From Lacihabitans sp. CS3-21 (GTDB taxonomy: Bacteria > Bacteroidota > Bacteroidia > Cytophagales > Spirosomataceae): a DNA stretch of 42,681 nt. The stretch covers positions 1 to 42,681 of the forward strand of contig NZ_RJUD01000024.1 of NCBI RefSeq assembly GCF_024343675.1, written 5' to 3'. The position numbers and the translations under genes are program-made. The notes under the pieces were generated by a model that searched no databases, was not told where the DNA came from, and worked only from the letters and a program-made list of their open reading frames with translations. Every line of letters starts with the position of its first letter. Position 1 is the first letter of the stretch. Shown here one piece after another: positions 28,673-36,958 of the stretch.

Positions 28673-29126
28673 ATAATTCAGGAATTCTTAAAACTTGACC
28701 TGGATAAATCAAATCTGGATCTTTTAGCATTGGCTTGTTAGCTTCGAATATAACAGGGTATTTCATTGGATCACCATACATTTCTTTGGCTATTTTAGAA
28801 AGAGAATCTCCCTTCTCTACAGTATGGTATCTAGCTTCTGGAGCTGGACTAGAAACTACCATTTGGTTATCTACTGCCTCAACGCCTTCTACGTTTCCTA
28901 CTGCCAATGCAATCTTTTCTGCTTGCTCTTGCGTTTCTACTTCACCTGAAATGGTCACAGTGTCTCCATTAACTTTTACAGTAAGTGCTTTAAATTCTAA
29001 ACCTAAACCTTGCACGTGTGCTAATAGGGCAGATGCTTTGAGTTCTGGAGTTTTGTCTGCAACTTCAGCCTCTGATTTTCCAAAAAGCTTCTCGCCTACT
29101 CCCTTAAAAAACGACATTAATCCCAT
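28671..29126 (-). CDS. BON-LysM protein (Kbp/YgaU-like)
   Basis: The protein has 151 residues, close to the 149 of E. coli Kbp (YgaU). A BON domain lies at about 30-93 (LTVKVNGDTVTISGEV and GVEAVDNQM). A LysM domain occupies the C-terminus (about 99-148: YHTVEKGDSLSKIAKEMYG to YPGQVLRIPEL). Kbp of E. coli binds potassium in the cytoplasm. No signal peptide is visible here (MGLMSFFKGVGEKLFGK is amphipathic), so a cytoplasmic Kbp-like role is more likely than cell-wall binding. Transcription ends at the shared terminator at 28642. Confidence 0.9.
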   Translation of the reverse strand: MGLMSFFKGVGEKLFGKSEAEVADKTPELKASALLAHVQGLGLEFKALTVKVNGDTVTISGEVETQEQAEKIALAVGNVEGVEAVDNQMVVSSPAPEARYHTVEKGDSLSKIAKEMYGDPMKYPVIFEANKPMLKDPDLIYPGQVLRIPEL

Positions 29127-29163
29127 TTTTGTTGAAATTTTAATTTTAAAAATTTATTTAAGA

Positions 29164-29171
29164 CAAATTTA
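29164..29171 (-). promoter_or_regulatory. Bacteroidota-type -7 box of the BON-LysM gene
   Basis: On the minus strand TAAATTTG reads from 29171 to 29164, an exact TAnnTTTG, 37 bases before the start codon. No -33 TTG is evident. Confidence 0.45.
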
Positions 29172-29269
29172 ATTTTTTTGTCTGGTATTTAGACCGAAAA
29201 GAAAAAAAAATGTCACAAAAAATATTGATTAAAAAAATACGTTTAAATTGCAGAAAAATAATTTTAAAT

Positions 29270-29797
29270 ATGCGAAATATACTTTTATCGTTGACATTGA
29301 TTTTGTCGCTTTTCTCAGCCAGTGCTCAGTCAGACGAAGAATTGATAAATCAAACTCTTAATGACTATTTAGAAGGAGGTACTAATGGAGAAGTTGAGAG
29401 GTTTAAGAAGGCTTTTTTTAGTGATGCCATTCAAAAATCAGTTGGAAAAACCGGCGTAACGGGCATGACAGTGGAGTCTTTGGCTTCTAAAATTAAGCCG
29501 AATCAAAAGATGGAGCGAACTACTAAGGTAGTTTCTTGGTCTTATGCAGGTACAGCTGCAACAGCAATTACCGAAACCGAATACCCTACCTCAAAAATTA
29601 TAGATTTACTGAATCTTCTAAAAGTAAATAACGAATGGAAGATTGTGAGTAGAGTTTACTCAAGAATAGAGAAAGGTGAAAGCGTGGTATCTTCTGCACC
29701 ACTCATTGCAGCCAAAGCAGATCCTAAGGCAAAAGGAAAAACAACAGCCGCCACCACACCAGTTAAAAAGAAACCTGTTGCTGATGACGGCTGGTGA
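29270..29797 (+). CDS. Exported NTF2-like (lumazine-binding-like) protein
   Basis: The predicted protein has 175 residues and begins with signal peptide MRNILLSLTLILSLFSASAQ. The following 115 residues have the pattern of the SnoaL/NTF2-like putative lumazine-binding family: an INQTLNDYLEG helix, a hydrophobic strand ATAITETEYPT and the closing LLKVNNEWKIVSRVYSR. The C-terminus is an Ala/Lys/Thr-rich tail ending ADDGW. The frame continues upstream to 29210, but only the ATG at 29270 places the signal peptide at the N-terminus. It is convergent with rfbA (10-base gap). The ligand is unknown. Confidence 0.72.
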   Translation: MRNILLSLTLILSLFSASAQSDEELINQTLNDYLEGGTNGEVERFKKAFFSDAIQKSVGKTGVTGMTVESLASKIKPNQKMERTTKVVSWSYAGTAATAITETEYPTSKIIDLLNLLKVNNEWKIVSRVYSRIEKGESVVSSAPLIAAKADPKAKGKTTAATTPVKKKPVADDGW

Positions 29798-29807
29798 TAT
29801 TAATATG

Positions 29808-30668
29808 TCATTTCAATATATTCAATAGATACTGACCATAGCCCGACTTTACCAAAGGTTGGGCTATTTTAATAAGTTGGTCTTTGGTAATAAAGCCCAT
29901 TCTATAGGCCACTTCTTCAATACACCCAACTTTTAATCCTTGTCTTTCTTCGATAACTTGAACAAATTGGCCAGCTTGCATCAAAGAATTAAATGTACCC
30001 GTGTCTAACCAGGCAGTTCCTCGGTTCATTACACCTACTTTCAACTTACCTCTTTCTAGATAAACTCTATTTACATCGGTTATTTCATACTCACCTCTTG
30101 GAGATGGCTCAATGTTTTTAGCAATTTCTACCACCTCATTATCATAAAAATACAAACCTGGCACAGCATAATTGCTCTTCGGTTTTTCTGGCTTTTCTTC
30201 AATACTTAAAGCATTAAAATCAGCATCAAATTCCACAACACCGTATCTTTCAGGATCATGCACTGGATATGCAAACACCATTCCACCATCTGGATCAGCA
30301 CATGACTGAAGCAATTTACTCAATCCACTTCCGTAAAATATATTATCTCCAAGTACCAAAGCTACTTTATCATCACCAATGAATTCCTCACCAATGACAA
30401 AAGCCTGGGCAAGTCCATTTGGCAATGCTTGTTCAGCATATTCAAATTTACATCCGACTTGAGAGCCATCCCCCAACAATTTTTTAAAATGTGGTAAATC
30501 GTGGGGTGTTGAAATTATCAAAACCTCGTTTATTCCAGCCAACATTAAAATTGACAATGGATAATAAATCATGGGTTTGTCGTAAACGGGCATCAACTGC
30601 TTGCTTACAGCTAAAGTAAGGGGGTGCAAACGAGTTCCGCTACCACCTGCTAAAATGATTCCTTTCAT
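29808..30668 (-). CDS. rfbA: Glucose-1-phosphate thymidylyltransferase
   Basis: RfbA (RmlA) makes dTDP-glucose from dTTP and glucose 1-phosphate. The nucleotidyltransferase signature [11 protein letters not shown] (about 8-18) is followed by [25 protein letters not shown] and [20 protein letters not shown]. The 286-residue length is normal. It is the last gene of a three-gene operon on the minus strand; its start lies 6 bases after the rfbB stop. The rfbC and rfbD genes needed to complete dTDP-rhamnose are not in the window, so the end product (rhamnose or another 6-deoxysugar) cannot be decided. Confidence 0.97.
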   Translation of the reverse strand: MKGIILAGGSGTRLHPLTLAVSKQLMPVYDKPMIYYPLSILMLAGINEVLIISTPHDLPHFKKLLGDGSQVGCKFEYAEQALPNGLAQAFVIGEEFIGDDKVALVLGDNIFYGSGLSKLLQSCADPDGGMVFAYPVHDPERYGVVEFDADFNALSIEEKPEKPKSNYAVPGLYFYDNEVVEIAKNIEPSPRGEYEITDVNRVYLERGKLKVGVMNRGTAWLDTGTFNSLMQAGQFVQVIEERQGLKVGCIEEVAYRMGFITKDQLIKIAQPLVKSGYGQYLLNILK

Positions 30669-30674
30669 ATTTTA

Positions 30675-31745
30675 TTAATTAGCACTTGTTTCGTACATCG
30701 AGGTATAATATTTCTGGTAATCACCAGAAGTGATGTTTTCTATCCAATCCCAGTTATTCAAATACCAGTCCACTGTTCTTGACAATCCTTCTTCAAAAGT
30801 TACGGAAGGTTCCCAACCCAACTCCGACATCAATTTGCTGGCATCAATGGCATACCTCAAATCATGACCTGCTCGGTCTGTTACGTAAGTGATTAATTCC
30901 CTACTTTTTCCGACTGGATTTCCTTGTTTTTCATCCATCAAATCGCACAATAGGTGAACCAAATCTAAATTTTTCCACTCGTTGTTTCCACCTATGTTGT
31001 AAGTATCCCCATTTTTACCATTGTGAAAAATATTATCTATGGCTCTGGCGTGATCTATTACAAATAACCAGTCTCTTACATTCTCTCCTTTTCCATAAAC
31101 TGGAAGAGGTTTCCAATTTTTGATATTATTTATCATCAATGGAATGAGTTTTTCAGGAAAATGATTAGGCCCATAATTGTTAGAACAGTTAGATACTACT
31201 ATCGGAAGGCCATAAGTATTGTGATATGCCCTCACAAAGTGATCAGAACTCGCTTTAGACGCTGAATATGGCGATCGAGGGTCATAACTGGTAGTCTCTA
31301 CAAAAAACTCACTTGGGTCATGCAATTCTCCATATACCTCATCTGTAGACACATGGTAAAACCTTTTGCCTTCCATTTGGCCTTTCCAGAGGTTTTTAGC
31401 AGAATTTAACAAATTGCAAGTTCCTATTACATTGGTTTTTACAAATGCCATAGGGTCAGTTATTGACCGGTCTACATGAGATTCCGCAGCCAAATGAATT
31501 ACACCATCAAACTGATACTTTGCAAAAAGACTATCTATATAATTTTCGTCAACTATATCACCATGTTCAAATGTATAATTGGGGAGTTTATCTATGTCTT
31601 TTAGATTCTCCAAATTACCTGCATAAGTCAATTTGTCTAGGTTAACTATTTGATATTGTGGATATTTAGTAACAAATAGTCTTACCACATGTGAGCCAAT
31701 AAACCCTGCTCCACCTGTTATTAGAATGCACTTTTCAAACTTCAT
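30675..31745 (-). CDS. rfbB: dTDP-glucose 4,6-dehydratase
   Basis: RfbB (RmlB) converts dTDP-glucose to dTDP-4-keto-6-deoxyglucose. The 356-residue short-chain dehydrogenase has the NAD motif GGAGFIGSH (11-19), the catalytic Thr-Asp-Glu set (T134, D135, E136 in VSTDEVYG) that distinguishes 4,6-dehydratases from epimerases, and YSASK (Y160, K164). The start codon overlaps the galE stop by one base (TAATG), and rfbA follows after 6 bases, so the three are co-transcribed and probably translationally coupled. Confidence 0.97.
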   Translation of the reverse strand: MKFEKCILITGGAGFIGSHVVRLFVTKYPQYQIVNLDKLTYAGNLENLKDIDKLPNYTFEHGDIVDENYIDSLFAKYQFDGVIHLAAESHVDRSITDPMAFVKTNVIGTCNLLNSAKNLWKGQMEGKRFYHVSTDEVYGELHDPSEFFVETTSYDPRSPYSASKASSDHFVRAYHNTYGLPIVVSNCSNNYGPNHFPEKLIPLMINNIKNWKPLPVYGKGENVRDWLFVIDHARAIDNIFHNGKNGDTYNIGGNNEWKNLDLVHLLCDLMDEKQGNPVGKSRELITYVTDRAGHDLRYAIDASKLMSELGWEPSVTFEEGLSRTVDWYLNNWDWIENITSGDYQKYYTSMYETSAN

Positions 31746-32764
31746 TAATTATTGTTGTTTTTTAGTTTTAATTCCCATGTCCAAGCATCTTTGAGGCTTT
31801 CTTCTAAAGACTTTTCAGTTTTCCAATTTAGAATCTTAGAGGCTTTTTCAACGTCTCCATAGATTTTTTCAACATCTCCAGATCTACGCGGACCAATCTC
31901 GTAATTCAGTTTTAAATTATTCACCTCCTCAAAGGTTTTAATTATTTCTAAAACGGAGTTGCCTGTTCCTGTCCCTAAATTGAAAACATCATAAAATGCT
32001 GTCTCCTTACCCTTTAGCAAATTCAATGCCGAAACATGGGCTTTGGCCAAATCAACCACATGGATAAAATCTCTAACATTGGAACCATCAACAGTATTAT
32101 AGTCGCTTCCAAAAACCACCAATTTGTTTCTTTTACCTATGGCAGTTTGGGTAACAAAAGGAATTAAGTTGCTAGGAACGCCATTGGGCAATTCACCAAT
32201 TTCAGCACTTGGATGTGCACCAATTGGATTAAAATACCTCAGCGATATGATACTCATCTGTTCCCCAGATTTTATTACGTCCTCCAAAATATCCTCCGCT
32301 ATGGCTTTAGTATTTCCATATGGCGACTCTGCTTTTTTCTTCGGAGTATCCTCAGTTACTGGAATATGATCAGGCTGACCATACACTGTGCAAGACGAAC
32401 TAAATACAAGATTTTTTACTTTGGTGACTTGCATCACTTCCAAAATATTTACTAGTGACCCAATATTATTTTTGTAATATTTGATCGGTTTCTCTACCGA
32501 TTCTCCCACAGCCTTGTATGCAGCAAAATGGATAATACCCTCTATTTTGTGTTTGACTATAATATCTTTAACTACCTCAAAATCATTACAATCAGCTTTG
32601 TAAAAAGGCACATCAAAACCTATTATATTTTTCAAACCAGTCAAAACTGATTCGGATGAATTATTCAAGTTGTCAATAATTACTGGAGAAAAACCAGCAT
32701 TTACCAATTCTACAACTGTGTGGGAGCCAATAAAACCAGCACCTCCGGTAACGAGTACGTTCAT
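31745..32764 (-). CDS. galE: UDP-glucose 4-epimerase
   Basis: GalE interconverts UDP-glucose and UDP-galactose. The 339-residue protein has GGAGFIGSH (7-15), FSSSCTVYG (with Ser124 or its neighbour as catalytic Ser), the YxxxK pair Y149/K153 (YGNTK), and the EIGPRRSGDVEKIYGDVEKA C-terminal signature. The frame continues to 32782, but the ATG at 32764 gives the family N-terminus MNVLVTGGAG. It is the first gene of the galE-rfbB-rfbA operon, which supplies activated sugars for surface polysaccharide. A -7 box lies 16 bases upstream of the start. Confidence 0.96.
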   Translation of the reverse strand: MNVLVTGGAGFIGSHTVVELVNAGFSPVIIDNLNNSSESVLTGLKNIIGFDVPFYKADCNDFEVVKDIIVKHKIEGIIHFAAYKAVGESVEKPIKYYKNNIGSLVNILEVMQVTKVKNLVFSSSCTVYGQPDHIPVTEDTPKKKAESPYGNTKAIAEDILEDVIKSGEQMSIISLRYFNPIGAHPSAEIGELPNGVPSNLIPFVTQTAIGKRNKLVVFGSDYNTVDGSNVRDFIHVVDLAKAHVSALNLLKGKETAFYDVFNLGTGTGNSVLEIIKTFEEVNNLKLNYEIGPRRSGDVEKIYGDVEKASKILNWKTEKSLEESLKDAWTWELKLKNNNN

Positions 32765-32779
32765 AATTAGATATTTTAG

Positions 32780-32787
32780 CAAAAATA
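32780..32787 (-). promoter_or_regulatory. Bacteroidota-type -7 box of galE-rfbB-rfbA
   Basis: On the minus strand TATTTTTG reads from 32787 to 32780, an exact TAnnTTTG followed by C, 15 bases before the chosen galE start. The -33 region lacks a clear TTG. The short leader supports choosing the ATG at 32764 over 32782, which would lie inside the box. Confidence 0.45.
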
Positions 32788-32868
32788 GTGAGATAAAAAA
32801 TGTTTTAAAAATAATGTTTGGTTTTAAATTTAATACTTAAGATATTGACCAAAAAAATAACCAAAATC

Positions 32869-33702
32869 ATGAATAGGGAGGATTTAAAGGCAATGATTTC
32901 ACTTCTTGATGATTCTGACATGGAGGTGGTAAATATTGTTGAGAATAATATCAAAAATTTAGGTCATGAAGTTATTCCAATTTTAGAAAAAGAATGGGAG
33001 AGAAATGGACTTAACCCCGTTCTTCAAAAAAAAATAGAAGATCTAGTTCACGATTTACACCTCTCCAATCTTTCTGCAGATTTGGAGTCATGGAAAAACA
33101 ATAACCATACAGATTTGATGACAGGCCTTTGGTTGATTGCGAAATACCAATATCCTGACCTGAAAGTGGAAACTTTAAATCAGGAAATAAAAAATATTCA
33201 AATGAAAGTTTGGGTAAATACGCATGAAAAAATGCACCCCAACGACATGGTAAAAATCCTCAATGATGTGATTTTTGAGCAATTGAAGTTTGAGCCAAAC
33301 ATTAAAAACTTTCATTCTCCCTCCAACTCGATGTTCAATTTAGTGCTCAGCCAAAAAAAAGGTAATCCAGTAGCTTTGAGTTGCTTATTTATATTATTGG
33401 CCCAACGTCTAGACTTACCTATCTATGGCGTTAATCTTCCCAATCTTTTTGTTTTAATCTTCGATTACCCAGGGTACAGATTTTATTTAAACCCATTTAA
33501 TAGAGGCCAAGTTTTTTTGGAGAAAGACATCGACGACTACCTCAAACAGATGAACATTGAGCCAAATGAGAAATATTACAAGTCTTGCTCAAATATTGAG
33601 ATTATCAAACGCGTACTCACCAATCTATCTTTTGCCTACCAAAAAATAGGCGAAGAAGATAAACAAAATGAAGTCAACCAGTTTTTAAAGATTTTTGACT
33701 AA
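32869..33702 (+). CDS. Transglutaminase-like (SirB1-type) protein, probably inactive
   Basis: The predicted protein has 277 residues, is soluble and carries an N-terminal helical part. The core segment SNSMFNLVLSQKKGNPVALS, then LFILLAQRLDLPIYGVNLP, is characteristic of the SirB1/transglutaminase-core-2 family. In the members I know, the next residues contain a catalytic His (P-x-H-F). Here they read PNLFVL, so a Leu replaces the His, through a CTT codon where CAT or CAC would be expected. The family has no settled function. The frame extends upstream to 32818; the ATG at 32869 (MNREDLKAMI) is the natural start. It is divergent from galE and converges on the M1 peptidase with a 3-base gap. 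Confidence 0.78.
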   Translation: MNREDLKAMISLLDDSDMEVVNIVENNIKNLGHEVIPILEKEWERNGLNPVLQKKIEDLVHDLHLSNLSADLESWKNNNHTDLMTGLWLIAKYQYPDLKVETLNQEIKNIQMKVWVNTHEKMHPNDMVKILNDVIFEQLKFEPNIKNFHSPSNSMFNLVLSQKKGNPVALSCLFILLAQRLDLPIYGVNLPNLFVLIFDYPGYRFYLNPFNRGQVFLEKDIDDYLKQMNIEPNEKYYKSCSNIEIIKRVLTNLSFAYQKIGEEDKQNEVNQFLKIFD

Positions 33703-33705
33703 AAA

Positions 33706-35655
33706 TCAATTGGGTTTCCAACTGTTGTTTTTGGTATTAAAATCTACCAAAATACCCTTAGGATTAAGTTTAATTGACTCTATTTCTCCGGTAGATGGAT
33801 AATTGAACGTCCATTCCTTGGTTTTTGCCCAAATATCTACTGGAAGATTAATATACTTGGTTTCCTTACCTTTCTCTTTAATTTCCATTTCCACTGGCAT
33901 AGGCATTTGCTCTAAATTCTCTAGGGTAATACTTATTCCATTTGAAGCATTGTTGTTTATATACTTGGCGTTTTTTATAGATTGATCTATTTTGTAGTTT
34001 TCAAAATACCAAGATTTCCAAAACCAACCCAAATCTTCACCAACCACATCCTCTACCGTATGGAAAAAGTCAAAAGGCGTTGGATGCTTAAAAGCCCATC
34101 TACGAATATATTCTTTTAGAGCAAGATTCATTCTTTCTTCGCCCACAACTGCTTCAGCCAACATTTTTAGCCCCATGGCTGGTTTATAATAAGCTAAAGA
34201 GCCAATTTCTGCTTCAGGCATAGCATCCGGCTGTGTTAAAATTGCCTTGCTTACTCGTGCAAAAAATGCCATGTCTTGTGTTTTTTGTTCTTTGTAGTAT
34301 TCTCCTTTGTTAAAAGCTTTCAATGAAAGCATATTGATGTACGTATTAAAACCTTCATCCATCCAAGCAAATTTCCGCTCATTTGTACCCACAATCATTG
34401 GAAACCAGGTGTGGCCGAACTCATGGTCTGTAACGCCAAACAAACCTGCTCTTTTGCTCCTAGCACTACAAAATACAATGCCTGGGTATTCCATTCCACT
34501 CACAATTCCAGCAACATTGGTGGCTACTGGGTAGGGATATTCGTATAATAATTCTGAATAATATTCCATGCTGTGTTTTGTATATTCGGTGGATCTACCC
34601 CACTCAGCTTTTGCGTCAACTTCTGCTGGATAAACCGACTGCACTAAAATGTTTTTACCAGATGGCAAAACCGCACGTGCTGCGTCCCAGACAAATACTG
34701 AAGAGCTGGCCCAAGCTACATCTCTGGTGTTTTTACATGAAAACTTCCAGGTTTGTGTTCCAGAATTCTTTGGTCGAGAGCCATTTTTGCCAATCTCCGA
34801 TTTATCAAAAATCACCACAGTTTCATCAGAATTTTGAGCTTTTTTGAGTCTATCTATTTGTTTTCCCGTTAAAACTTCTCGGGTATTCAATAATTCACCA
34901 GAGGCCACCACGGTGTGGTTGTAGGGAACCGTAATTTCAAAATCATAATCGCCATATTCAAGATAAAACTCTCCAGCTCCCAAATACGGCGTGGTGTTCC
35001 AGCCTTCAATATCATCATATACACAAACTCTTGGAAACCACTGAGCTATGGTGTATATCATCCCATCTTTGGCTTCATACATACCCATTCTATCTGACCC
35101 ATTACTGGGTATCAAAAAATCAAAATCCATAGAAATCTCAATTTTTTGTTTGGTTCTTAAGGGTTCCGATAAGAATATCTGCATCCTCGTGTCATCAATC
35201 AAAGATTTAACAGACTGATTTCTCGCACTCATTTTGGGTGTTTCCAATTTAAGGTTAGATATCTTATAGCCACCCTCAAAGTCTTTTAAACCATACCTAC
35301 CCAAATTCGGCGGTGTAGTTTTGCTCCCCCTCGAATCTGAATTAAATTTATTCTGATCCAATTGCAGCCAAATGAAAGTAATTTCATCAGGTGAATTGTT
35401 GATATATTCGATTTTGACGGATCCAGAGATGCTATTCTTTTGATCATCGAGTGCTGCAGTTATCTTATAATTGGCTTGATTTTGCCAGTAGGATGGCCCA
35501 GGATTTCCGGACGCACTTCTAAACACCGTAGAAGGTTGATAGTTGATCATTGGATTAAACACCGCCACCGGATCATACTTCGACTTTTCCGTAGATTCCT
35601 GCCCAAAACCTTGAACAGCAAAAGATAATGCGAGAACAAATAATCTGATTTTCAT
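33706..35655 (-). CDS. Exported M1-family metallopeptidase
   Basis: The protein has 649 residues with signal peptide [19 protein letters not shown]. The gluzincin site is complete: HEFGH (411-415) with Glu434 exactly 18 residues after the second His ([10 protein letters not shown]). The exopeptidase motif upstream reads GMEYP in place of GAMEN, a frequent variant in Bacteroidota M1 proteins. An N-terminal beta-saddle domain precedes it, and the C-terminal part is beta-rich. It should act as an aminopeptidase in the periplasm. No T9SS tail is seen. Its start lies 3 bases after the stop of the upstream recombinase gene, so it is likely the third gene of an rpsU operon. Confidence 0.92.
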   Translation of the reverse strand: MKIRLFVLALSFAVQGFGQESTEKSKYDPVAVFNPMINYQPSTVFRSASGNPGPSYWQNQANYKITAALDDQKNSISGSVKIEYINNSPDEITFIWLQLDQNKFNSDSRGSKTTPPNLGRYGLKDFEGGYKISNLKLETPKMSARNQSVKSLIDDTRMQIFLSEPLRTKQKIEISMDFDFLIPSNGSDRMGMYEAKDGMIYTIAQWFPRVCVYDDIEGWNTTPYLGAGEFYLEYGDYDFEITVPYNHTVVASGELLNTREVLTGKQIDRLKKAQNSDETVVIFDKSEIGKNGSRPKNSGTQTWKFSCKNTRDVAWASSSVFVWDAARAVLPSGKNILVQSVYPAEVDAKAEWGRSTEYTKHSMEYYSELLYEYPYPVATNVAGIVSGMEYPGIVFCSARSKRAGLFGVTDHEFGHTWFPMIVGTNERKFAWMDEGFNTYINMLSLKAFNKGEYYKEQKTQDMAFFARVSKAILTQPDAMPEAEIGSLAYYKPAMGLKMLAEAVVGEERMNLALKEYIRRWAFKHPTPFDFFHTVEDVVGEDLGWFWKSWYFENYKIDQSIKNAKYINNNASNGISITLENLEQMPMPVEMEIKEKGKETKYINLPVDIWAKTKEWTFNYPSTGEIESIKLNPKGILVDFNTKNNSWKPN

Positions 35656-35658
35656 AAT

Positions 35659-36558
35659 TTAAGCTTTTGGATGAGCCTTTTTATAGACTTCCTTTAATTG
35701 ACTAATTGAATTGTGTGTATAAATTTGCGTAGCGGCTAGGTTAGCATGACCCAATAATTCCTTGATGGCATTCAAATCTGCTCCCCTGTTTAGTAAATGG
35801 GTAGCAAATGAATGCCTTAAAACATGAGGAGACTTTTTGGATATAGTAGTCACCAACTCTAAATAATGTTTAACTTTTCTTTGAACGAAAACCCTGTAAA
35901 GTTGGTCGTGTTTATCTGTTAGAATTAAATAATCATGCTCAGAATCAAAGTAATCTCTCTTAGCTTTTAAATATTTCTGAATCAAATCTAGTAATGTCTG
36001 ATGGAGGGGAATTACTCTGTATTTGTTTCTTTTGCCCAAAACCGTTATTTTTCTTCCGAAAATATCCACATCCGAAACTTTAATATTTATCAGTTCAGAC
36101 AGCCTTATACCTGTTCCGTAGAGCATTTCTAACAATAATTTATCCCGCAATCCTTCAAAATCTTCTACAAATTCTATATCAGCAAAAAGGTTCTCCATGG
36201 GTTTTTCTTCTACATAAACAGGCAGTCTTTTGGCTGTTTTGAGCGATTTCACCAAAGTCACTGGATTAACTTCAATCTTCTTTTTGATTTGTAAAAATTT
36301 AAAAAAAGCTCTTAAACTCGCTATTTTCCGATTTATGCTTCTGTTATCAATCTCATTTTCAGACAATTGAACAATCCATCTTCGAATATCTTGGTATTGG
36401 GCTTGTATTATGTCAAACTCAGTATTTGGAGATTTAAGAAAGGTCTGAAATTGAAGCAAATCTATTTTGTAGGCTAACACCGTGTGCTGGCTTAGTCGTT
36501 TCTCGTTTTGAAGGTAGGATAAAAAAAAATCGACCAATTCTGTAAGATTATTATTCAT
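35659..36558 (-). CDS. Tyrosine recombinase, XerC/XerD-like
   Basis: This 299-residue tyrosine recombinase has an N-terminal SAM-like core-binding domain (about 5-95) and a complete catalytic set: Arg152 (GTGIRLSEL), Lys176 (LGKRNK), His245 and Arg248 (HVLRHSFATH), His271 (LLGHANL) and Tyr280 (TQIYTHN). The length and motifs fit housekeeping XerC/D, which resolve chromosome dimers at dif. No att-like repeats or cargo surround it, so a mobile-element integrase is unlikely. It follows rpsU after 38 bases; an rpsU-xer order is, as I recall, common in Bacteroidota. I cannot say whether it is XerC or XerD. Confidence 0.93.
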   Translation of the reverse strand: MNNNLTELVDFFLSYLQNEKRLSQHTVLAYKIDLLQFQTFLKSPNTEFDIIQAQYQDIRRWIVQLSENEIDNRSINRKIASLRAFFKFLQIKKKIEVNPVTLVKSLKTAKRLPVYVEEKPMENLFADIEFVEDFEGLRDKLLLEMLYGTGIRLSELINIKVSDVDIFGRKITVLGKRNKYRVIPLHQTLLDLIQKYLKAKRDYFDSEHDYLILTDKHDQLYRVFVQRKVKHYLELVTTISKKSPHVLRHSFATHLLNRGADLNAIKELLGHANLAATQIYTHNSISQLKEVYKKAHPKA

Positions 36559-36596
36559 TACAAAATTAGTCGAAATATATGGTTCTACAAAAACGA

Positions 36597-36791
36597 TTAA
36601 TCGTCGATGTGTCCGTATGTTTTTTGCTTGTATGACGCTCTGATCACTTCGAATCTTCGCGATACTGAGGTTTTTTCAAACGCTTGACGGCGTCTTAGTT
36701 CTTTCAAAACTTTAGTTTTTTCAAACTTCTTCTTGAAACGTTTCAGAGCCTTATCGATTGACTCGTTATCCTTAATTTGAATATGTAGCAT
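36597..36791 (-). CDS. rpsU: 30S ribosomal protein bS21
   Basis: This basic protein of 64 residues matches bS21: N-terminal IQIKDNESIDKALKRFKKK, a KVLKELRRRQAFEKTSVSRR helix and a short C-terminal tail KQKTYGHIDD. bS21 binds the 30S platform near the 3' end of 16S rRNA. In Flavobacterium johnsoniae it takes part in hiding the anti-Shine-Dalgarno sequence, and its own mRNA escapes this through a strong Shine-Dalgarno sequence. The same arrangement is visible here (see the ribosome-binding site). It is the first gene of a probable operon with the recombinase and the M1 peptidase, driven by a well-formed promoter. Confidence 0.97.
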   Translation of the reverse strand: MLHIQIKDNESIDKALKRFKKKFEKTKVLKELRRRQAFEKTSVSRRFEVIRASYKQKTYGHIDD

Positions 36792-36797
36792 AATTTA

Positions 36798-36806
36798 CAC
36801 CCCCTT
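36798..36806 (-). promoter_or_regulatory. rpsU: Extended Shine-Dalgarno sequence of rpsU
   Basis: On the minus strand the sequence AAGGGGGTG (36806 to 36798) can pair over all nine bases with the anti-Shine-Dalgarno sequence of 16S rRNA, one of them as a G-U wobble. It ends 6 bases before the ATG. Starts of other genes here (pyrG, groEL, ackA, lemA) show no such sequence. Confidence 0.8.
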
Positions 36807-36824
36807 CTTTTTTAAATCGGACTG

Positions 36825-36854
36825 CAAAGGTAGAAAAAAAGATAATAAAACCAA
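36825..36854 (-). promoter_or_regulatory. Promoter of rpsU (-33 and -7 boxes)
   Basis: On the minus strand TTG (36854-36852) is followed after 19 bases by TACCTTTG (36832-36825), an exact Bacteroidota -33/-7 pair. The predicted start of transcription is near 36818, giving a leader of about 27 bases that begins just before the Shine-Dalgarno sequence. The rest of the gap (36833-36958) shows no clear promoter for the GMC gene. Confidence 0.75.
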
Positions 36855-36958
36855 TGCCTTTTATTTGAAATAAACCAAAAAACTAAATCTTTGAAGGCAA
36901 AGCCACCTCACTTTCGAATAATTATAATTATTTTTAAGAATCAAACCTTAATTAATAA

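Noticed and set aside
35659-36558. Tyrosine recombinase as the integrase of a mobile element
   Set aside because: It sits in a housekeeping context after rpsU, has XerC/D length and motifs, and no att repeats, tRNA or cargo genes flank it.
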